A DNA stretch of 64,000 nt, from positions 1,550,001-1,614,000 of the forward strand of contig NZ_CP113089.1 in the NCBI RefSeq assembly GCF_026625045.1. The letters run 5' to 3'. Each line of letters opens with the position of its first letter. Position 1 is the first letter of the stretch. The notes under the pieces were generated by a model. That model did no database searches and was not told where the DNA came from. It saw nothing but the letters and a program-made list of their open reading frames with translations. Positions 25,346 through 33,822 of this stretch are shown piece after piece. The DNA is from Microcella daejeonensis (GTDB lineage Bacteria > Actinomycetota > Actinomycetes > Actinomycetales > Microbacteriaceae). The position numbers were made by a program, and so were the translations under genes.

Positions 25346-25942
25346 TCAGAGGCGGCTGACCACGAGATACCGCTCGTCCGAGATCGGCCCGCCCCAGAGC
25401 GAGGCGTCGTCCAGCAGGCGCAGCTCGGCCTCGAGCCGTCGCTCGCGGACGAGCTCGACGCACTCCGCGGCACTGAGCCCCGCGCCCGTGTGCCACCGCC
25501 CCTCCACGAGGATCAGCATGCCGCGCGGCACGAGCAGGTCGGTCCAGCGCTGCAGCGCGGCGGCGGGATCGGGCATCGCCCAGAGCACGTGCCGCGAGAG
25601 CACGACGTCGAACGCCGACGCGGGCAGCGGCGGCTCGGCCGCGTCGGCCACGACGAACTGCGGGCTCGGCATCGTTCCGGCGTTCTTCTCCCGAGCCCGG
25701 CGGATCATCTCGGGGGAGAGGTCGACTCCCGTGACGACGTGCGCGCTCTCCTCCGCGAGCAGCCGCGAGAGCGTGCCCGTGCCGCACCCGAGGTCGGCGA
25801 TGCGCAGCCCGCGGTCCGGCAGCAGGGGCAGGAGAAGCTCCGTCCACGCCCTCCGCACCGCCGGGTCGCGCAGGCCGTGATCGGCCGCGTCATCGAAGGT
25901 CTCGGCCTCGGCATCCCACAGGGCCCGCTGCTCCTCGCTCAT
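25346..25942 (-). CDS. Class I SAM-dependent methyltransferase
   Basis: A 198-residue Methyltransf_11/25 type enzyme. SAM motif I is RIADLGCGTGTLSRLLAEE (about 45-63), the acidic ribose-binding residue is in VTGVDLSPEMI, and FVVADAAEPPLPASAFDVVLSRHVLW gives motifs II-III. It resembles UbiE/SAM methyltransferases acting on small molecules. The substrate cannot be deduced; neighbours are the terminator-separated copper-type operon and a divergent YdeI-like gene. Confidence 0.85.
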   Translation of the reverse strand: MSEEQRALWDAEAETFDDAADHGLRDPAVRRAWTELLLPLLPDRGLRIADLGCGTGTLSRLLAEESAHVVTGVDLSPEMIRRAREKNAGTMPSPQFVVADAAEPPLPASAFDVVLSRHVLWAMPDPAAALQRWTDLLVPRGMLILVEGRWHTGAGLSAAECVELVRERRLEAELRLLDDASLWGGPISDERYLVVSRL

Positions 25943-26043
25943 GCGGCCATGCTCTCATCGCGCCCGCGAGGAGCGGCAGGTGCGCCGCCGCCGCATCCGT
26001 GATGGGCTGGATGCCCGCCCCGCGCATCCCGTCAGGAGCACCC

Positions 26044-26658
26044 GTGACCGCACCGACCCTGCAGCCCGACCTGCCGCTCGTCGAGGTGGCGTCGCGCGCC
26101 GAGTGGCGCGCCTGGCTCGCCGCGAACGCCGCGAGCTCGCGCGGGGTGTGGGCGGTGACGGTGAAGAAGCCGCACGTGCCCGAGGGCGGTGAGTACGTCA
26201 GCGCGCGGGATCTCAACGAGGAGTGCCTCTGCGTCGGGTGGATCGACTCGAAGCCGGGGAGGGTCGATGAGCGGCGCACCGCGCTGCTCTGCACCCCGCG
26301 AAAGCCCGGCAGCGGCTGGTCGAGGGTCAACAAGGATCGCCTCGAGCCGCTTCTGGCGCAGGGGCTCGTGACGCCGGCGGGGCTCGCCGTCATCGCGCAG
26401 GCGAAGGCCGACGGCTCGTGGGGGAGGCTCGACGAGGTCGACGCGCTGCTCGTGCCCGACGACCTCGCCGAGGCGCTCGCAGGGTACCCGAGCGCGCGGG
26501 CGACCTTCGACGCGTTCCCGCCCTCGGCCCGGCGCGGCATCCTCGAGTGGATCGCGCAGGCGAAGCGCCCGGCGACGCGGGCGCAGCGCGTCGCGCGCAC
26601 CGCCGAGGAGGCGGAGCGGGGCATCCGCACCCTGCAGTGGAGCCGCAGGGAGACGTGA
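26044..26658 (+). CDS. YdeI/OmpD-associated (OmdA) family protein
   Basis: A 204-residue protein of the YdeI family: LPLVEVASRAEWRAWLAANAA, LNEECLCVGWIDSKPGRVDERR, TPRKPGSGWSRVNKDRLEPL and SARRGILEWIAQAKRPATRAQRV appear in family order. GTG 26044 has CAGGAG 5 nt upstream. Members bear on envelope or peptide resistance in Gram-negative species; the role in actinobacteria is unknown. Confidence 0.85.
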   Translation: MTAPTLQPDLPLVEVASRAEWRAWLAANAASSRGVWAVTVKKPHVPEGGEYVSARDLNEECLCVGWIDSKPGRVDERRTALLCTPRKPGSGWSRVNKDRLEPLLAQGLVTPAGLAVIAQAKADGSWGRLDEVDALLVPDDLAEALAGYPSARATFDAFPPSARRGILEWIAQAKRPATRAQRVARTAEEAERGIRTLQWSRRET

Positions 26659-26728
26659 CGGGCGCGCGGGCGCTCCGGTCGGCGGCGACCGGGGACGGCC
26701 GGCGGCCGCGGGCGTACGCTCGACCCGC

Positions 26729-27730
26729 ATGAGGGCATCCCGCATCGCACTCGCCGCCGTCGCACTCGCTCCGCCGCTGGTCTGGGCCGCCGCGCACGCG
26801 AGCTCGCGCCCGGTGCGCCGGTGGAGGCCGGGTGCCGGCGCGCGCTCGAGCGTCGCGGGGCTCGGCGTGCGGCGCTTCGGGGGAGGGGAGCCGGTCGTCG
26901 TCCTGCTCTCGGCGCTCGCCTCGAGCGAGCGCATGTGGGGCGCCGAGTTCGACGTCCTCGGTCGTCACGCGACGGTCGTCGCGATCGATCCGATCGGTTT
27001 CGGGGGGTCGATGCGCAGTCCGCTGCTCGAGGGGCCGCTCGATGCCGCAGCGCACGTCGACGCGGTGCTCGCCGTGCTGCGCGAGCTCGGGCTGGATGCC
27101 CGACCGACCGTCGTCGTCGGGCACTCGATGGGGGCATCCCTCGCCCTGCGGGTCGCGGCCCGCATGCCCGCCGCGCGCGCCGTCGTCGCCTTCGGCGCGC
27201 CGCTCTTCCGCACGGCGGCGGAGGCCGATGATCGCGTGCGGCGCATGGGCTGGTTCGAGGCGCTGCTCGCGCAGGGGCCGCTCGCCGAGCGCGTCTGCCG
27301 GTGGATGTGCCGTCACCGCGGCCTCGCCGAGGCGCTCACCGTGGCCGCGAACCCCCGTCTGCCGGTCGCCGTCGCCCGCGACGCCATGCGGCACACCTGG
27401 CGGGGCTACCTCGCCGGCTTCGACGCGCTCGTGCGCGACGACGGGTGGCGGGATGCCCTGCGCGCGCTCGACGAGCGCGGGGTGCCCGTGTGGCTCGTCG
27501 ACGGCGTCGACGACCCGGTTCCGGTGCCGGGCCGCCCGGCGGAGCTGGCCGCGGCCTCGACGACCGTGACGGCGGCGCAGCTGCCGGGCGGTCACCAGCT
27601 GCCCCTCGGCGACCCGATGGGCTGCGCCTCGATCGTCCTCGGCGTGCTCAGCGTCCCCGGTGTTCTCAGCGGGTACTCGCGCGCATCGGACGGATATGGC
27701 AAGATACCCCCGGGAGGTATTCGATCATGA
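26729..27730 (+). CDS. Alpha/beta hydrolase, frame extends through the copy B operator
   Basis: A 333-residue alpha/beta hydrolase. An N-terminal membrane or signal segment (IALAAVALAPPLVWAAAHAS) precedes the fold; the nucleophile Ser is in VVVGHSMGASLA; the acid is likely in WLVDGVDDPVP; and the His in LPGGHQLPLGD. The hydrolase fold ends by about residue 300. The last 30 residues, finishing GYGKIPPGGIRS, are read through the promoter and palindromic operator of the next gene and stop at its ATGA. This tail may be a late extension after insertion of the copper-type cassette. TACGCT lies 8 nt before the ATG. Confidence 0.8.
   Translation: MRASRIALAAVALAPPLVWAAAHASSRPVRRWRPGAGARSSVAGLGVRRFGGGEPVVVLLSALASSERMWGAEFDVLGRHATVVAIDPIGFGGSMRSPLLEGPLDAAAHVDAVLAVLRELGLDARPTVVVGHSMGASLALRVAARMPAARAVVAFGAPLFRTAAEADDRVRRMGWFEALLAQGPLAERVCRWMCRHRGLAEALTVAANPRLPVAVARDAMRHTWRGYLAGFDALVRDDGWRDALRALDERGVPVWLVDGVDDPVPVPGRPAELAAASTTVTAAQLPGGHQLPLGDPMGCASIVLGVLSVPGVLSGYSRASDGYGKIPPGGIRS
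27704..27720. promoter_or_regulatory. CsoR-like operator, copy B, containing the ribosome site
   Basis: ATACCCCCGGGAGGTAT is a near-perfect palindrome (one mismatched pair outside the centre). GGGAGG ends 8 nt before the ATG at 27727 and is the only Shine-Dalgarno candidate. ATATGG at 27694-27699 is a possible -10. The same element stands before copy A. Confidence 0.6.
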
Positions 27731-28140
27731 TGACGCGCATGGCCGTGCTGCTGCTCATCGCAGCGCTCGCCGTCGTGGGCATCGTCATGAGCTCGCACAG
27801 CGCCATGCCCGCGGGGCACGCGTCGGTCGCCTCCTCCGCTCCCGTTCTCGCGCAGGATCCGGGGCACGAGCACTCCTCCGCCTCGAGCGCGACCGCGATG
27901 CCGGACGCGCCGCTCGATCCGACGGCCGAGCCCTGCGCCCCATGCGGCGGCGATCACACGGGCATGCTCCTCGCTTGCGCCATGCTCGCGCTCCTGCTCA
28001 TCACCGGCGTCCTGCTGCCGCTGGTGGCCGTCCGGCACGGGATCCGGGCACCGGGCGTCGTCGCTCGCGGTGCGGCGCCGCGCCGCGTCGCCCCGCCCCA
28101 GCCGCCCGACCTCGCGCAGCTCTGCATCAGTCGGCAGTGA
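27727..28140 (+). CDS. Small two-helix membrane protein (DUF6153-like), copy B
   Basis: A 137-residue paralogue of the copy A protein: N-terminal helix MAVLLLIAALAVVGIVMSSHS, His-containing polar linker (DPGHEHSS), CAPCGGDHTG, second helix (MLLACAMLALLLITGVLLPLVAV) and the same ending, PPDLAQLCISRQ. The start overlaps the hydrolase stop (ATGA) and uses the GGAGG in the operator. Likely role: membrane part of a copper response with the DUF305 protein; mechanism unknown. Confidence 0.65.
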   Translation: MMTRMAVLLLIAALAVVGIVMSSHSAMPAGHASVASSAPVLAQDPGHEHSSASSATAMPDAPLDPTAEPCAPCGGDHTGMLLACAMLALLLITGVLLPLVAVRHGIRAPGVVARGAAPRRVAPPQPPDLAQLCISRQ

Positions 28141-28214
28141 TCGGCCGCCCGGCGACGACATCCGTCGTCGCCCCGCGCGACCCCACGAACCCTGATGACG
28201 AGAGAAGCAGAATC

Positions 28215-28775
28215 ATGAAGACGACGACGACGATCGCTCGCGCACTCACCACCGGTGCGCTCGCCCTGACCACCGCGCTGGCCCTGACGGCCTGCGCCGC
28301 CCCTGCCGAGCCCTCCGCGGATTCCGGCGCGAACCGTGCGGACGTGATGTTCGTGCAGATGATGATCCCGCACCATGAGGGAGCCATCGAGATGAGCGAC
28401 GTCCTGCTCGACAAGTCGGGGGTCGACCCCGACGTGTCGCAGCTGGCGGAGCGCATCAAGGCCGCCCAGGCCCCCGAGATCGAGCAGATGGAGGCATGGC
28501 TCGACGACTGGGGCATGGGCTCGATGGGCGGCATGGGCCACGGCGGGATGGACGGCATGGGCGCCGACGACGAGGCCGAGCTGGAGGCCGCGAGCGGCGC
28601 CGAGGCGGGCGAGGTGTTCCTCGAGCAGATGATCGTGCACCACGAGGGCGCGATCGACATGGCCGAGGACGTGCTCGACGACGGCGAGCACCCGGGTGTG
28701 CGCGATCTGGCCGAGAGCATCATCGAGAGCCAGGCCGAGGAGATCGAGCTCATGCGCTCGATGCTCGAGTCCTGA
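28215..28775 (+). CDS. DUF305 lipoprotein, probable copper-binding, copy B
   Basis: A 186-residue paralogue of the copy A lipoprotein. Lipobox LTAC; first DUF305 motif [21 protein letters not shown]; Met/Gly/His stretch [16 protein letters not shown]; second motif [20 protein letters not shown]; shared ending MRSMLES. Unlike copy A, no BNR lipoprotein gene follows; a hairpin comes next. Confidence 0.85.
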   Translation: MKTTTTIARALTTGALALTTALALTACAAPAEPSADSGANRADVMFVQMMIPHHEGAIEMSDVLLDKSGVDPDVSQLAERIKAAQAPEIEQMEAWLDDWGMGSMGGMGHGGMDGMGADDEAELEAASGAEAGEVFLEQMIVHHEGAIDMAEDVLDDGEHPGVRDLAESIIESQAEEIELMRSMLES

Positions 28776-28783
28776 CCCCGGGC

Positions 28784-28805
28784 GCCCCGACCTCGTCGTC
28801 GGGGC
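28784..28805 (+). terminator. Stem-loop after copy B cassette
   Basis: GCCCCGAC and GTCGGGGC form an 8-bp stem around CTCGTC, 8 bp after the DUF305 stop. No T-run. Confidence 0.45.
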
Positions 28806-28887
28806 ACGACCTCCCGATGCCCCCGGTTCGCCGCCCTCGCGCGCGGCGGGCCGGGGGCATCCCGCATCGCCCTGGCACCATGGCGGC

Positions 28888-29238
28888 ATGACCGTCGCCC
28901 GCATCGCCATCCTGTTCGTTCTCGCCGCCGCGGCGGAGATCGGCGGTGCCTGGCTCGTCTGGCAGGCGGTGCGCGAGTCGAAGCCCTGGTGGTTCGCCGG
29001 TCTCGGCGTCGTGCTGCTCGGCGCCTACGGGTTCATCGCCGCGCTGCAGCCGGACGCGAACTTCGGGCGCGTGCTCGCTGCCTACGGCGGCATCTTCATC
29101 GCCGGCTCGCTCGCGTGGGGCGTCATCGTCGACGGCTTCACCCCGACCCGATGGGATTACATCGGCGCGGCGGTCGCGCTGCTGGGTGCGGCGATCATCA
29201 TCGGCGCGCCGACCGCGAGCTCGACGCCGCAGGACTAG
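28888..29238 (+). CDS. YnfA/UPF0060-family membrane protein
   Basis: A 116-residue four-helix protein. [22 protein letters not shown] is the family's first helix with the conserved Glu; [25 protein letters not shown] and [19 protein letters not shown] complete it. YnfA relatives resemble small multidrug transporters and some export quaternary compounds or antibiotics. It is monocistronic between two terminator-like regions. Confidence 0.88.
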   Translation: MTVARIAILFVLAAAAEIGGAWLVWQAVRESKPWWFAGLGVVLLGAYGFIAALQPDANFGRVLAAYGGIFIAGSLAWGVIVDGFTPTRWDYIGAAVALLGAAIIIGAPTASSTPQD

Positions 29239-29289
29239 CGGCGGCGCAGCGGGCGCCCCACCCGGTGCCCGGCCGGTGCCCCGGCGCGC

Positions 29290-29778
29290 TCAGGAGGCGT
29301 CGCGCTGGAAGCGGGTCCAGTCGGGCGACTGGTGCCCGAGCAGCAGGGGCAGCGTGAGCGACTTGGAGGTGGCGTGCCACACCCCGGGTCTCTCCTCGTC
29401 GGGGGTCAACCCGACCTCGCGCATGATCTCGAGCCGGGGCCCGGAGGGGTCGACGGTCTGGATCGCGAAGCACTCCGCGCCGCCGAGCGAGGCCCAGTCG
29501 ATCATGGCCCAGGTCGCCTCGACCCCGTAGGTCATGCGGTCGGCCGGATCGTCGGTGAGCACGAGCACGCTCAGCTCGCTGCCCTTGTCGAGGCCGCCCG
29601 CCGTGTACCCGAGGTCGATCGTGCCGATGCGCGTGAAGGTGTCGAGCACCGAGATGGTCCATCGGCCGAGCAGCCGTCGCGCCCCGGCCGGCGGCGCGAC
29701 CGGTCCGGCAGCGTCGTCCGAGAGGCGCCGGAGCACGGTGTGCTGGCACCAGACGGTCTCGGCGATGGTCAACGGCAC
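29290..29778 (-). CDS. Conserved hypothetical protein
   Basis: A 162-residue soluble protein without signal or membrane segment. The sequence reads as a beta-rich fold (WTISVLDTFTRIGTIDLGYTAGGLDKGSELSVLVL) and has two cysteines. I do not recognise its family. TATGGT on the minus strand stands 6 nt before the GTG start (29790-29785), suggesting leaderless expression. It is divergent from the small membrane protein at 29865. Confidence 0.6.
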   Translation of the reverse strand: MPLTIAETVWCQHTVLRRLSDDAAGPVAPPAGARRLLGRWTISVLDTFTRIGTIDLGYTAGGLDKGSELSVLVLTDDPADRMTYGVEATWAMIDWASLGGAECFAIQTVDPSGPRLEIMREVGLTPDEERPGVWHATSKSLTLPLLLGHQSPDWTRFQRDAS

Positions 29779-29864
29779 TCGGTAACCATAGAGCCGCGAG
29801 CGGCCAGGGACGGGGTGCTACGACAAACATGGAGCGTGCATCCAGGCCCGTTAGCCTCGACCGC

Positions 29865-30089
29865 ATGGATGCCCCCGCCGTCGTCGCCGTCGCCGTGCTG
29901 CTGCTCGGCGCCCTGTTCAACGTCGTCGTCTGGTCGCGGTTCTACCCGCGCATCGCGGCCGACCCGCGCTCCCGTGACGCGAAGGGCGACCGCACCGCCT
30001 TCTTCCGCGTGCACGTCGTGCTCATCGCGGTCGCGCTCGTGATCGCGGCGCTCTCCCTCGGAGCGGCCGCCCTGCTGCTGCTCGGCTGA
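29865..30089 (+). CDS. Two-helix membrane protein (SCO4848-like)
   Basis: A 74-residue protein with two membrane helices (VVAVAVLLLGALFNVVVWSRF and VVLIAVALVIAALSLGAAALLLL) and a short loop containing TAFFRVHVV, as in the SCO4848 family of actinobacteria. ATG 29865 follows TAGCCT by 7 nt; an upstream in-frame ATG (29829) would lie before this -10. Function unknown. Confidence 0.65.
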   Translation: MDAPAVVAVAVLLLGALFNVVVWSRFYPRIAADPRSRDAKGDRTAFFRVHVVLIAVALVIAALSLGAAALLLLG

Positions 30090-30147
30090 GCGCGGCACGA
30101 GGGCCGAGCCGGGCGCTGCGCCCGACCCGACCCCCGCACCCTGCCGG

Positions 30148-30822
30148 TCAGAGCGCGTCGACCGCCGCGAGGATCTCGGGCGTCTCGGTGCGCTGGGTGT
30201 AGTCGGCCTTGATGTCGGCGAAGGCGATGCGACGGTCGGCGTCGACGACGAGCACCGAGGGGTACGGGATGGCCGGGGTGTCGTCGGCGTTGCTGTCCTT
30301 CACGGCGAAGCCGAGGGCCGTGTGGGCCTCCTGGGCCGCGCCGCTCGGGGCGGTGACGATGCCGAGGGCGCCGGCGAGGGCGTTGCCCGGGTCGGAGACG
30401 ACGATGAAGCCGAGCTCGCCGTTCTCGACGGCGGCCTGCGTGCCCTCGGGGGCCTGCGGGCTGATCGCGATGAGACGCACGCCGCGCTCGTCGAGCGCCG
30501 GGGCGAGCGTCTGCTGGTAGTGCTTGAGCGTGATGTTGCAGAACGGGCACCAGGCCCCCCGGTAGAAGACGAGCACGGCGGGGCCGGTGCCGAGCAGCGC
30601 GCTGAGGTCGTGCGAGGCGCCGTCGGCGTCGAGCACGGTGGCGGCGGGCAGGGCCGTGCCGACGGTGGCGGCGCCCGCCGGCACCCCGGCCGCGCGCAGG
30701 TCGCTCTGCTCGCCGTCGAAGACGGCCGTGAGCTCGGGGCCGATCGCGCCGGTGAAGCCGGGCACGAACTCGGCGATCTCGTCGGCGATGGTCGTGCTGA
30801 TGGTGGTGGTGCTCGAGGTCAT
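30148..30822 (-). CDS. AhpC/TSA-family peroxiredoxin
   Basis: A 224-residue thioredoxin-fold peroxidase. The active site is YRGAWCPFCNITLKHYQQ, a Pro-containing CxxC in which the first Cys is peroxidatic. An N-terminal helical region of about 70 residues precedes the fold, as in the PrxQ-like AhpC/TSA family that starts with a helical domain. Reduces hydroperoxides in the cytoplasm. AGGAG stands 5 nt before the ATG. It lies downstream of metI, 165 bp away, on the same strand. Confidence 0.88.
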   Translation of the reverse strand: MTSSTTTISTTIADEIAEFVPGFTGAIGPELTAVFDGEQSDLRAAGVPAGAATVGTALPAATVLDADGASHDLSALLGTGPAVLVFYRGAWCPFCNITLKHYQQTLAPALDERGVRLIAISPQAPEGTQAAVENGELGFIVVSDPGNALAGALGIVTAPSGAAQEAHTALGFAVKDSNADDTPAIPYPSVLVVDADRRIAFADIKADYTQRTETPEILAAVDAL

Positions 30823-30987
30823 GGTCGCTCCTGTCGGTGTCGGATGCGCCCCGGGAGTCGATCGGGTGAGGCGGGTTCCCCCGACGCTACGGAGCGTTCG
30901 GTGCCCGCGCACGCCGGGCTGCCATCGAGCGTCACGGAGCGTCACACCGCGTCATCGTCCACCCAGCTCGCCCTCAGGCGGAGCCCG

Positions 30988-31656
30988 TCAGCGCTGGTGC
31001 TGCACCGCCCGCGCGATGCGGTTGCCCGCCAGCTGCGTCAGCTGCACGATGACGATGAGCGTGAGCACGACGGCGACCATGACGAACCAGTCGAAGCGCT
31101 GGTAGCCGTAGGTGAGCGCGAGGCTGCCGAGGCCGCCGGCGCCGACGAGCCCGGCGACGGCCGTCGCGTCGACGAGCGCGACCACGATGTACGTGAGCCC
31201 GAGCGTCAGCGGGCCGAGCGATTCGGGGATGACGATCGTGAACAGCGCCCGTGGCGGGGAGGCCCCCATCGCCGCGCCCGCCTCGACCGTGCCGGGATCG
31301 ACCGCGACGAGGTTCGACTCGGCGATGCGCGCGATCGCGACCGTCGCGACGAGCGCGAGCGCGGGCACGGCGGCGCTCGTGCCGATGCTCGTGCCGATGA
31401 GGGCCCGGGTGACCGGGATGAGGGCGATGATGATGATGATGAACGGGATGGGGCGGATCACGTTGATCACGGTGTTGAGCGCCGCGAAGACGAGCCGGTT
31501 CTCGAGCAGGTTGCCCGGGCGCGTGGCGTAGAGCAGCACGCCGAGCAGCACGCCGAGGACGGCGGCGATGAGGAACGAGGACGTGATCATCTGCAGCGTC
31601 TCGAGCAGGGCCGTGCCGAGCTTCGGGAGCAGGGCATCCAGGTCGATGTCACGCAC
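30988..31656 (-). CDS. metI: Methionine-type ABC transporter permease
   Basis: A 222-residue MetI-type permease with five to six membrane helices and the EAA loop motif EAGAAMGASPPRALFTIVIPESL, where the ATPase docks. Imports methionine or a related sulfur compound with MetN and the binding protein. The GTG start overlaps the end of metN by 8 bp. Last gene of the three-gene operon. Confidence 0.92.
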   Translation of the reverse strand: MRDIDLDALLPKLGTALLETLQMITSSFLIAAVLGVLLGVLLYATRPGNLLENRLVFAALNTVINVIRPIPFIIIIIALIPVTRALIGTSIGTSAAVPALALVATVAIARIAESNLVAVDPGTVEAGAAMGASPPRALFTIVIPESLGPLTLGLTYIVVALVDATAVAGLVGAGGLGSLALTYGYQRFDWFVMVAVVLTLIVIVQLTQLAGNRIARAVQHQR

Positions 31657-32698
31657 GGGCGAGCTCCTCGAGTCGGTCGGGCAGCTCGGTGACGGCGGCG
31701 GTGAGCGCGATGTCGGAGATCGCGAAATCGATGTCGAGCTCGCTGCCGAGCAGCTCGACGGTGAGGGTGCCGAACAGGCGCGACTGCAGCTCGCTCACGC
31801 CGCCGTAGACGACGTTGTAGTCGACGCCGCGCTCGCGCGCGATGCGCGAGAGGAAGGGATCGTTCGACTCGCGGTTCTCGACGTGGATCTGCACGATGCG
31901 CCCGCGGTGCACCCGGCGGATGCGCTCGAGCGCGCCCGCGTCGGGCAGGTGGTGCAGCACCGAGGAGACGAAGCGACGCGTCGTGCGGTGCTGCGGGTGC
32001 GCGAAGAGGTCGTAGACGCTGCCCTGCTCGACCACGGCGCCCTGCTGCATGACGGCGACGCGGTTCGCGATCTCGCGCACGACCTCCATCTCGTGCGTGA
32101 CGAGCGCGATCGTCACCCCGTACTCGGCGTTCACCCGGCGCAGCAGCTCGAGCACCTCGCTCGTCGTCTGCGGATCGAGGGCGCTCGTCGCCTCGTCGCT
32201 CAGCAGCACATCGGGGCGGTTCGCGAGCGCGCGGGCGATGCCCACGCGCTGCTTCTGCCCGCCCGAGAGCCGAGCGGGGTACTCGAGGGCCTTCTCGGTG
32301 AGACCGACGAAGTCGAGCAGCTCCTCGACCCGGTCGAGGATCTGCGCCTTCGGCACCCCGGCCACCCGCAGCGGGTAGGCCACGTTCTGCAGCACGGTGC
32401 GCGACTGCAGCAGGTTGAACTGCTGGAAGATCATGCCGATGCGCTGCCGCGCCCGGTGCAGCGGTCGTCCGCGCAGGGCTGAGATCTCGGTGCCGTCGAC
32501 GACGACCCGGCCCGCCGTGGGGCGCTCGAGGGCGTTGATCGTGCGCAACAGGGTCGACTTGCCGGCGCCGGAGAACCCGACGATGCCGAAGACGTCGCCG
32601 CGCTCGATGTCGAGGGTGACGTCGCGCAGGGCGTCGATGCGGCGCGGGCCCTGCGCGTAGCTCTTGGACAGGTTCTCGAACGAGATGGCGGGGGTCAC
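31649..32698 (-). CDS. metN: Methionine-type ABC transporter ATP-binding protein
   Basis: A 349-residue ATPase. Walker A GFSGAGKST, Q-loop FQQFNLLQSRT, signature LSGGQKQRVGIARAL, Walker B VLLSDEATSALD and H-loop VTHEMEVV are intact. The C-terminal NIL domain (about 265-345: GRIVQIHVENRES, GVDYNVVYGGVSELQSRLFGTLTVELLG) is the methionine-binding regulatory domain that mediates trans-inhibition. Starts with GTG one base or so after metQ. Confidence 0.93.
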   Translation of the reverse strand: MTPAISFENLSKSYAQGPRRIDALRDVTLDIERGDVFGIVGFSGAGKSTLLRTINALERPTAGRVVVDGTEISALRGRPLHRARQRIGMIFQQFNLLQSRTVLQNVAYPLRVAGVPKAQILDRVEELLDFVGLTEKALEYPARLSGGQKQRVGIARALANRPDVLLSDEATSALDPQTTSEVLELLRRVNAEYGVTIALVTHEMEVVREIANRVAVMQQGAVVEQGSVYDLFAHPQHRTTRRFVSSVLHHLPDAGALERIRRVHRGRIVQIHVENRESNDPFLSRIARERGVDYNVVYGGVSELQSRLFGTLTVELLGSELDIDFAISDIALTAAVTELPDRLEELARA

Positions 32699-32701
32699 GG
32701 G

Positions 32702-33715
32702 CTACTCGATCCCGCGGGCGAGCTGCTCGAGCTCGGCGAGGCGCTCGCGCAGAGCATCCACCGGCACCTCGACCAGCTGGGTCGTGCCGAAGCTGTCGGC
32801 CTCGAGGCCCGCGGCGACGCGCTCGTCCTGGTAGACCTCCTGCAGGATGCCGAACGCCGGGTCGTCGACATCGCCCGCGCGGGCGGCGATCACGTTGACG
32901 TACGGCAGCGACGATTCGGCGAGGGCGTCGTCGAGGAACAGGGCGTCGTCGCTGTCGATGCCCTGCGAGGGGTCGAAGTACGAGGTGCCGACGACGATCG
33001 CGGCGATGGCCGGGTCGTCGAGCTGCTGCGGGATGGTCACCGCCTGCACCGGCACGAACTCGAGCGCGAGGTCGTTGGCGGTGACGTCGTCGACGGTGGG
33101 GTAGCTGCCGGCGTCGTCGGCGAGCTCGATGAGACCGGCGTCCTCGAGGAGGAACAGCGCGCGCCCGCCGTTGGAGGCGTCGTCGGGGATGACGATGCGG
33201 TCGCCGGTCTGCAGCCCGTCGAGGTCGTCGATCGAGCTCGAGAAGACGCCCCACTGCGAGATCGTGGTCGAGAAGACCGGGGTGAGGTCGGCGTCGTTGG
33301 CCGTGTTGAAGGCGCTGAGGAAGGTGATGTGCTGGAACGCGTTCGCGTCGACCTCGCCCGCGACGAGCGAGGAGTTCGGCAGCACCCAGTCGTTCTCGAA
33401 GTTCACCCACTCGACGTCGAGGCCCTTCTCGGCCGCGACGAGCGCGACGGCGTCCTGCAGCTCGCTCTCGCCGCTGCCGGCGATCGTGAGGCTGAGGCGC
33501 TCGGCGCCATCGGTCGTTCCGCCCGCGCCGCCCGTCGCGCCGGCCGGGTCGCCCCCGGTGAGGAGCAGCGCGCCGACGACGCCGCCGACGAGCAAGGCGG
33601 CGCCGGCGATCGCCCCGCCGGTGATGAGCGCGGTGCGTCGGCGGCGCGTCCGCGCCTCGAGGGCGGCGCGCAGATCGGAGGGCGGGGGGACGGGAGGGGT
33701 GCTGGAGGAGGTCAT
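32702..33715 (-). CDS. metQ: MetQ-type substrate-binding protein with an N-terminal membrane anchor
   Basis: A 337-residue NLPA/MetQ-family binding protein. The mature domain starts near residue 70 (LSLTIAGSGESELQDAV) and has family motifs VNFENDWVLPNSSLVAGEVDANAFQH, RIVIPDDASNGGRALFLLEDAGLI and YVNVIAAR. MetQ is normally a lipoprotein; here there is no lipobox. Instead a Pro-rich cytoplasmic stretch, RTRRRRT, and one membrane helix (ALITGGAIAGAALLVGGVVGALLL, about 29-52) precede a Gly/Ala linker, so the protein is probably anchored by an uncleaved helix. First gene of the operon. Confidence 0.85.
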   Translation of the reverse strand: MTSSSTPPVPPPSDLRAALEARTRRRRTALITGGAIAGAALLVGGVVGALLLTGGDPAGATGGAGGTTDGAERLSLTIAGSGESELQDAVALVAAEKGLDVEWVNFENDWVLPNSSLVAGEVDANAFQHITFLSAFNTANDADLTPVFSTTISQWGVFSSSIDDLDGLQTGDRIVIPDDASNGGRALFLLEDAGLIELADDAGSYPTVDDVTANDLALEFVPVQAVTIPQQLDDPAIAAIVVGTSYFDPSQGIDSDDALFLDDALAESSLPYVNVIAARAGDVDDPAFGILQEVYQDERVAAGLEADSFGTTQLVEVPVDALRERLAELEQLARGIE

Positions 33716-33787
33716 GCGGTCATCGTGGGCGCGGCGCCGAGACGCCCGCCAGTTCGTGGCGCACTGTGACGCGAGGTTTCGTAACAA

Positions 33788-33816
33788 TTGCCCCGGGTGC
33801 CGCGCTCGTGTGATCT
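33788..33816 (+). promoter_or_regulatory. Promoter of the LLM monooxygenase gene (leaderless)
   Basis: TTGCCC (33788-33793) and TGATCT (33811-33816) are spaced by 17 bp; the ATG lies 6 nt after the -10. The region is shared with the divergent metQ gene. Confidence 0.5.
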
Positions 33817-33822
33817 AGGGGT

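Noticed and set aside
22011..28775. Genomic island integrated at tRNA-Ala
   Set aside because: No integrase, no repeat of the tRNA 3' end was found downstream, and ordinary chromosomal genes lie among the cassettes; only a weak compositional shift is seen.
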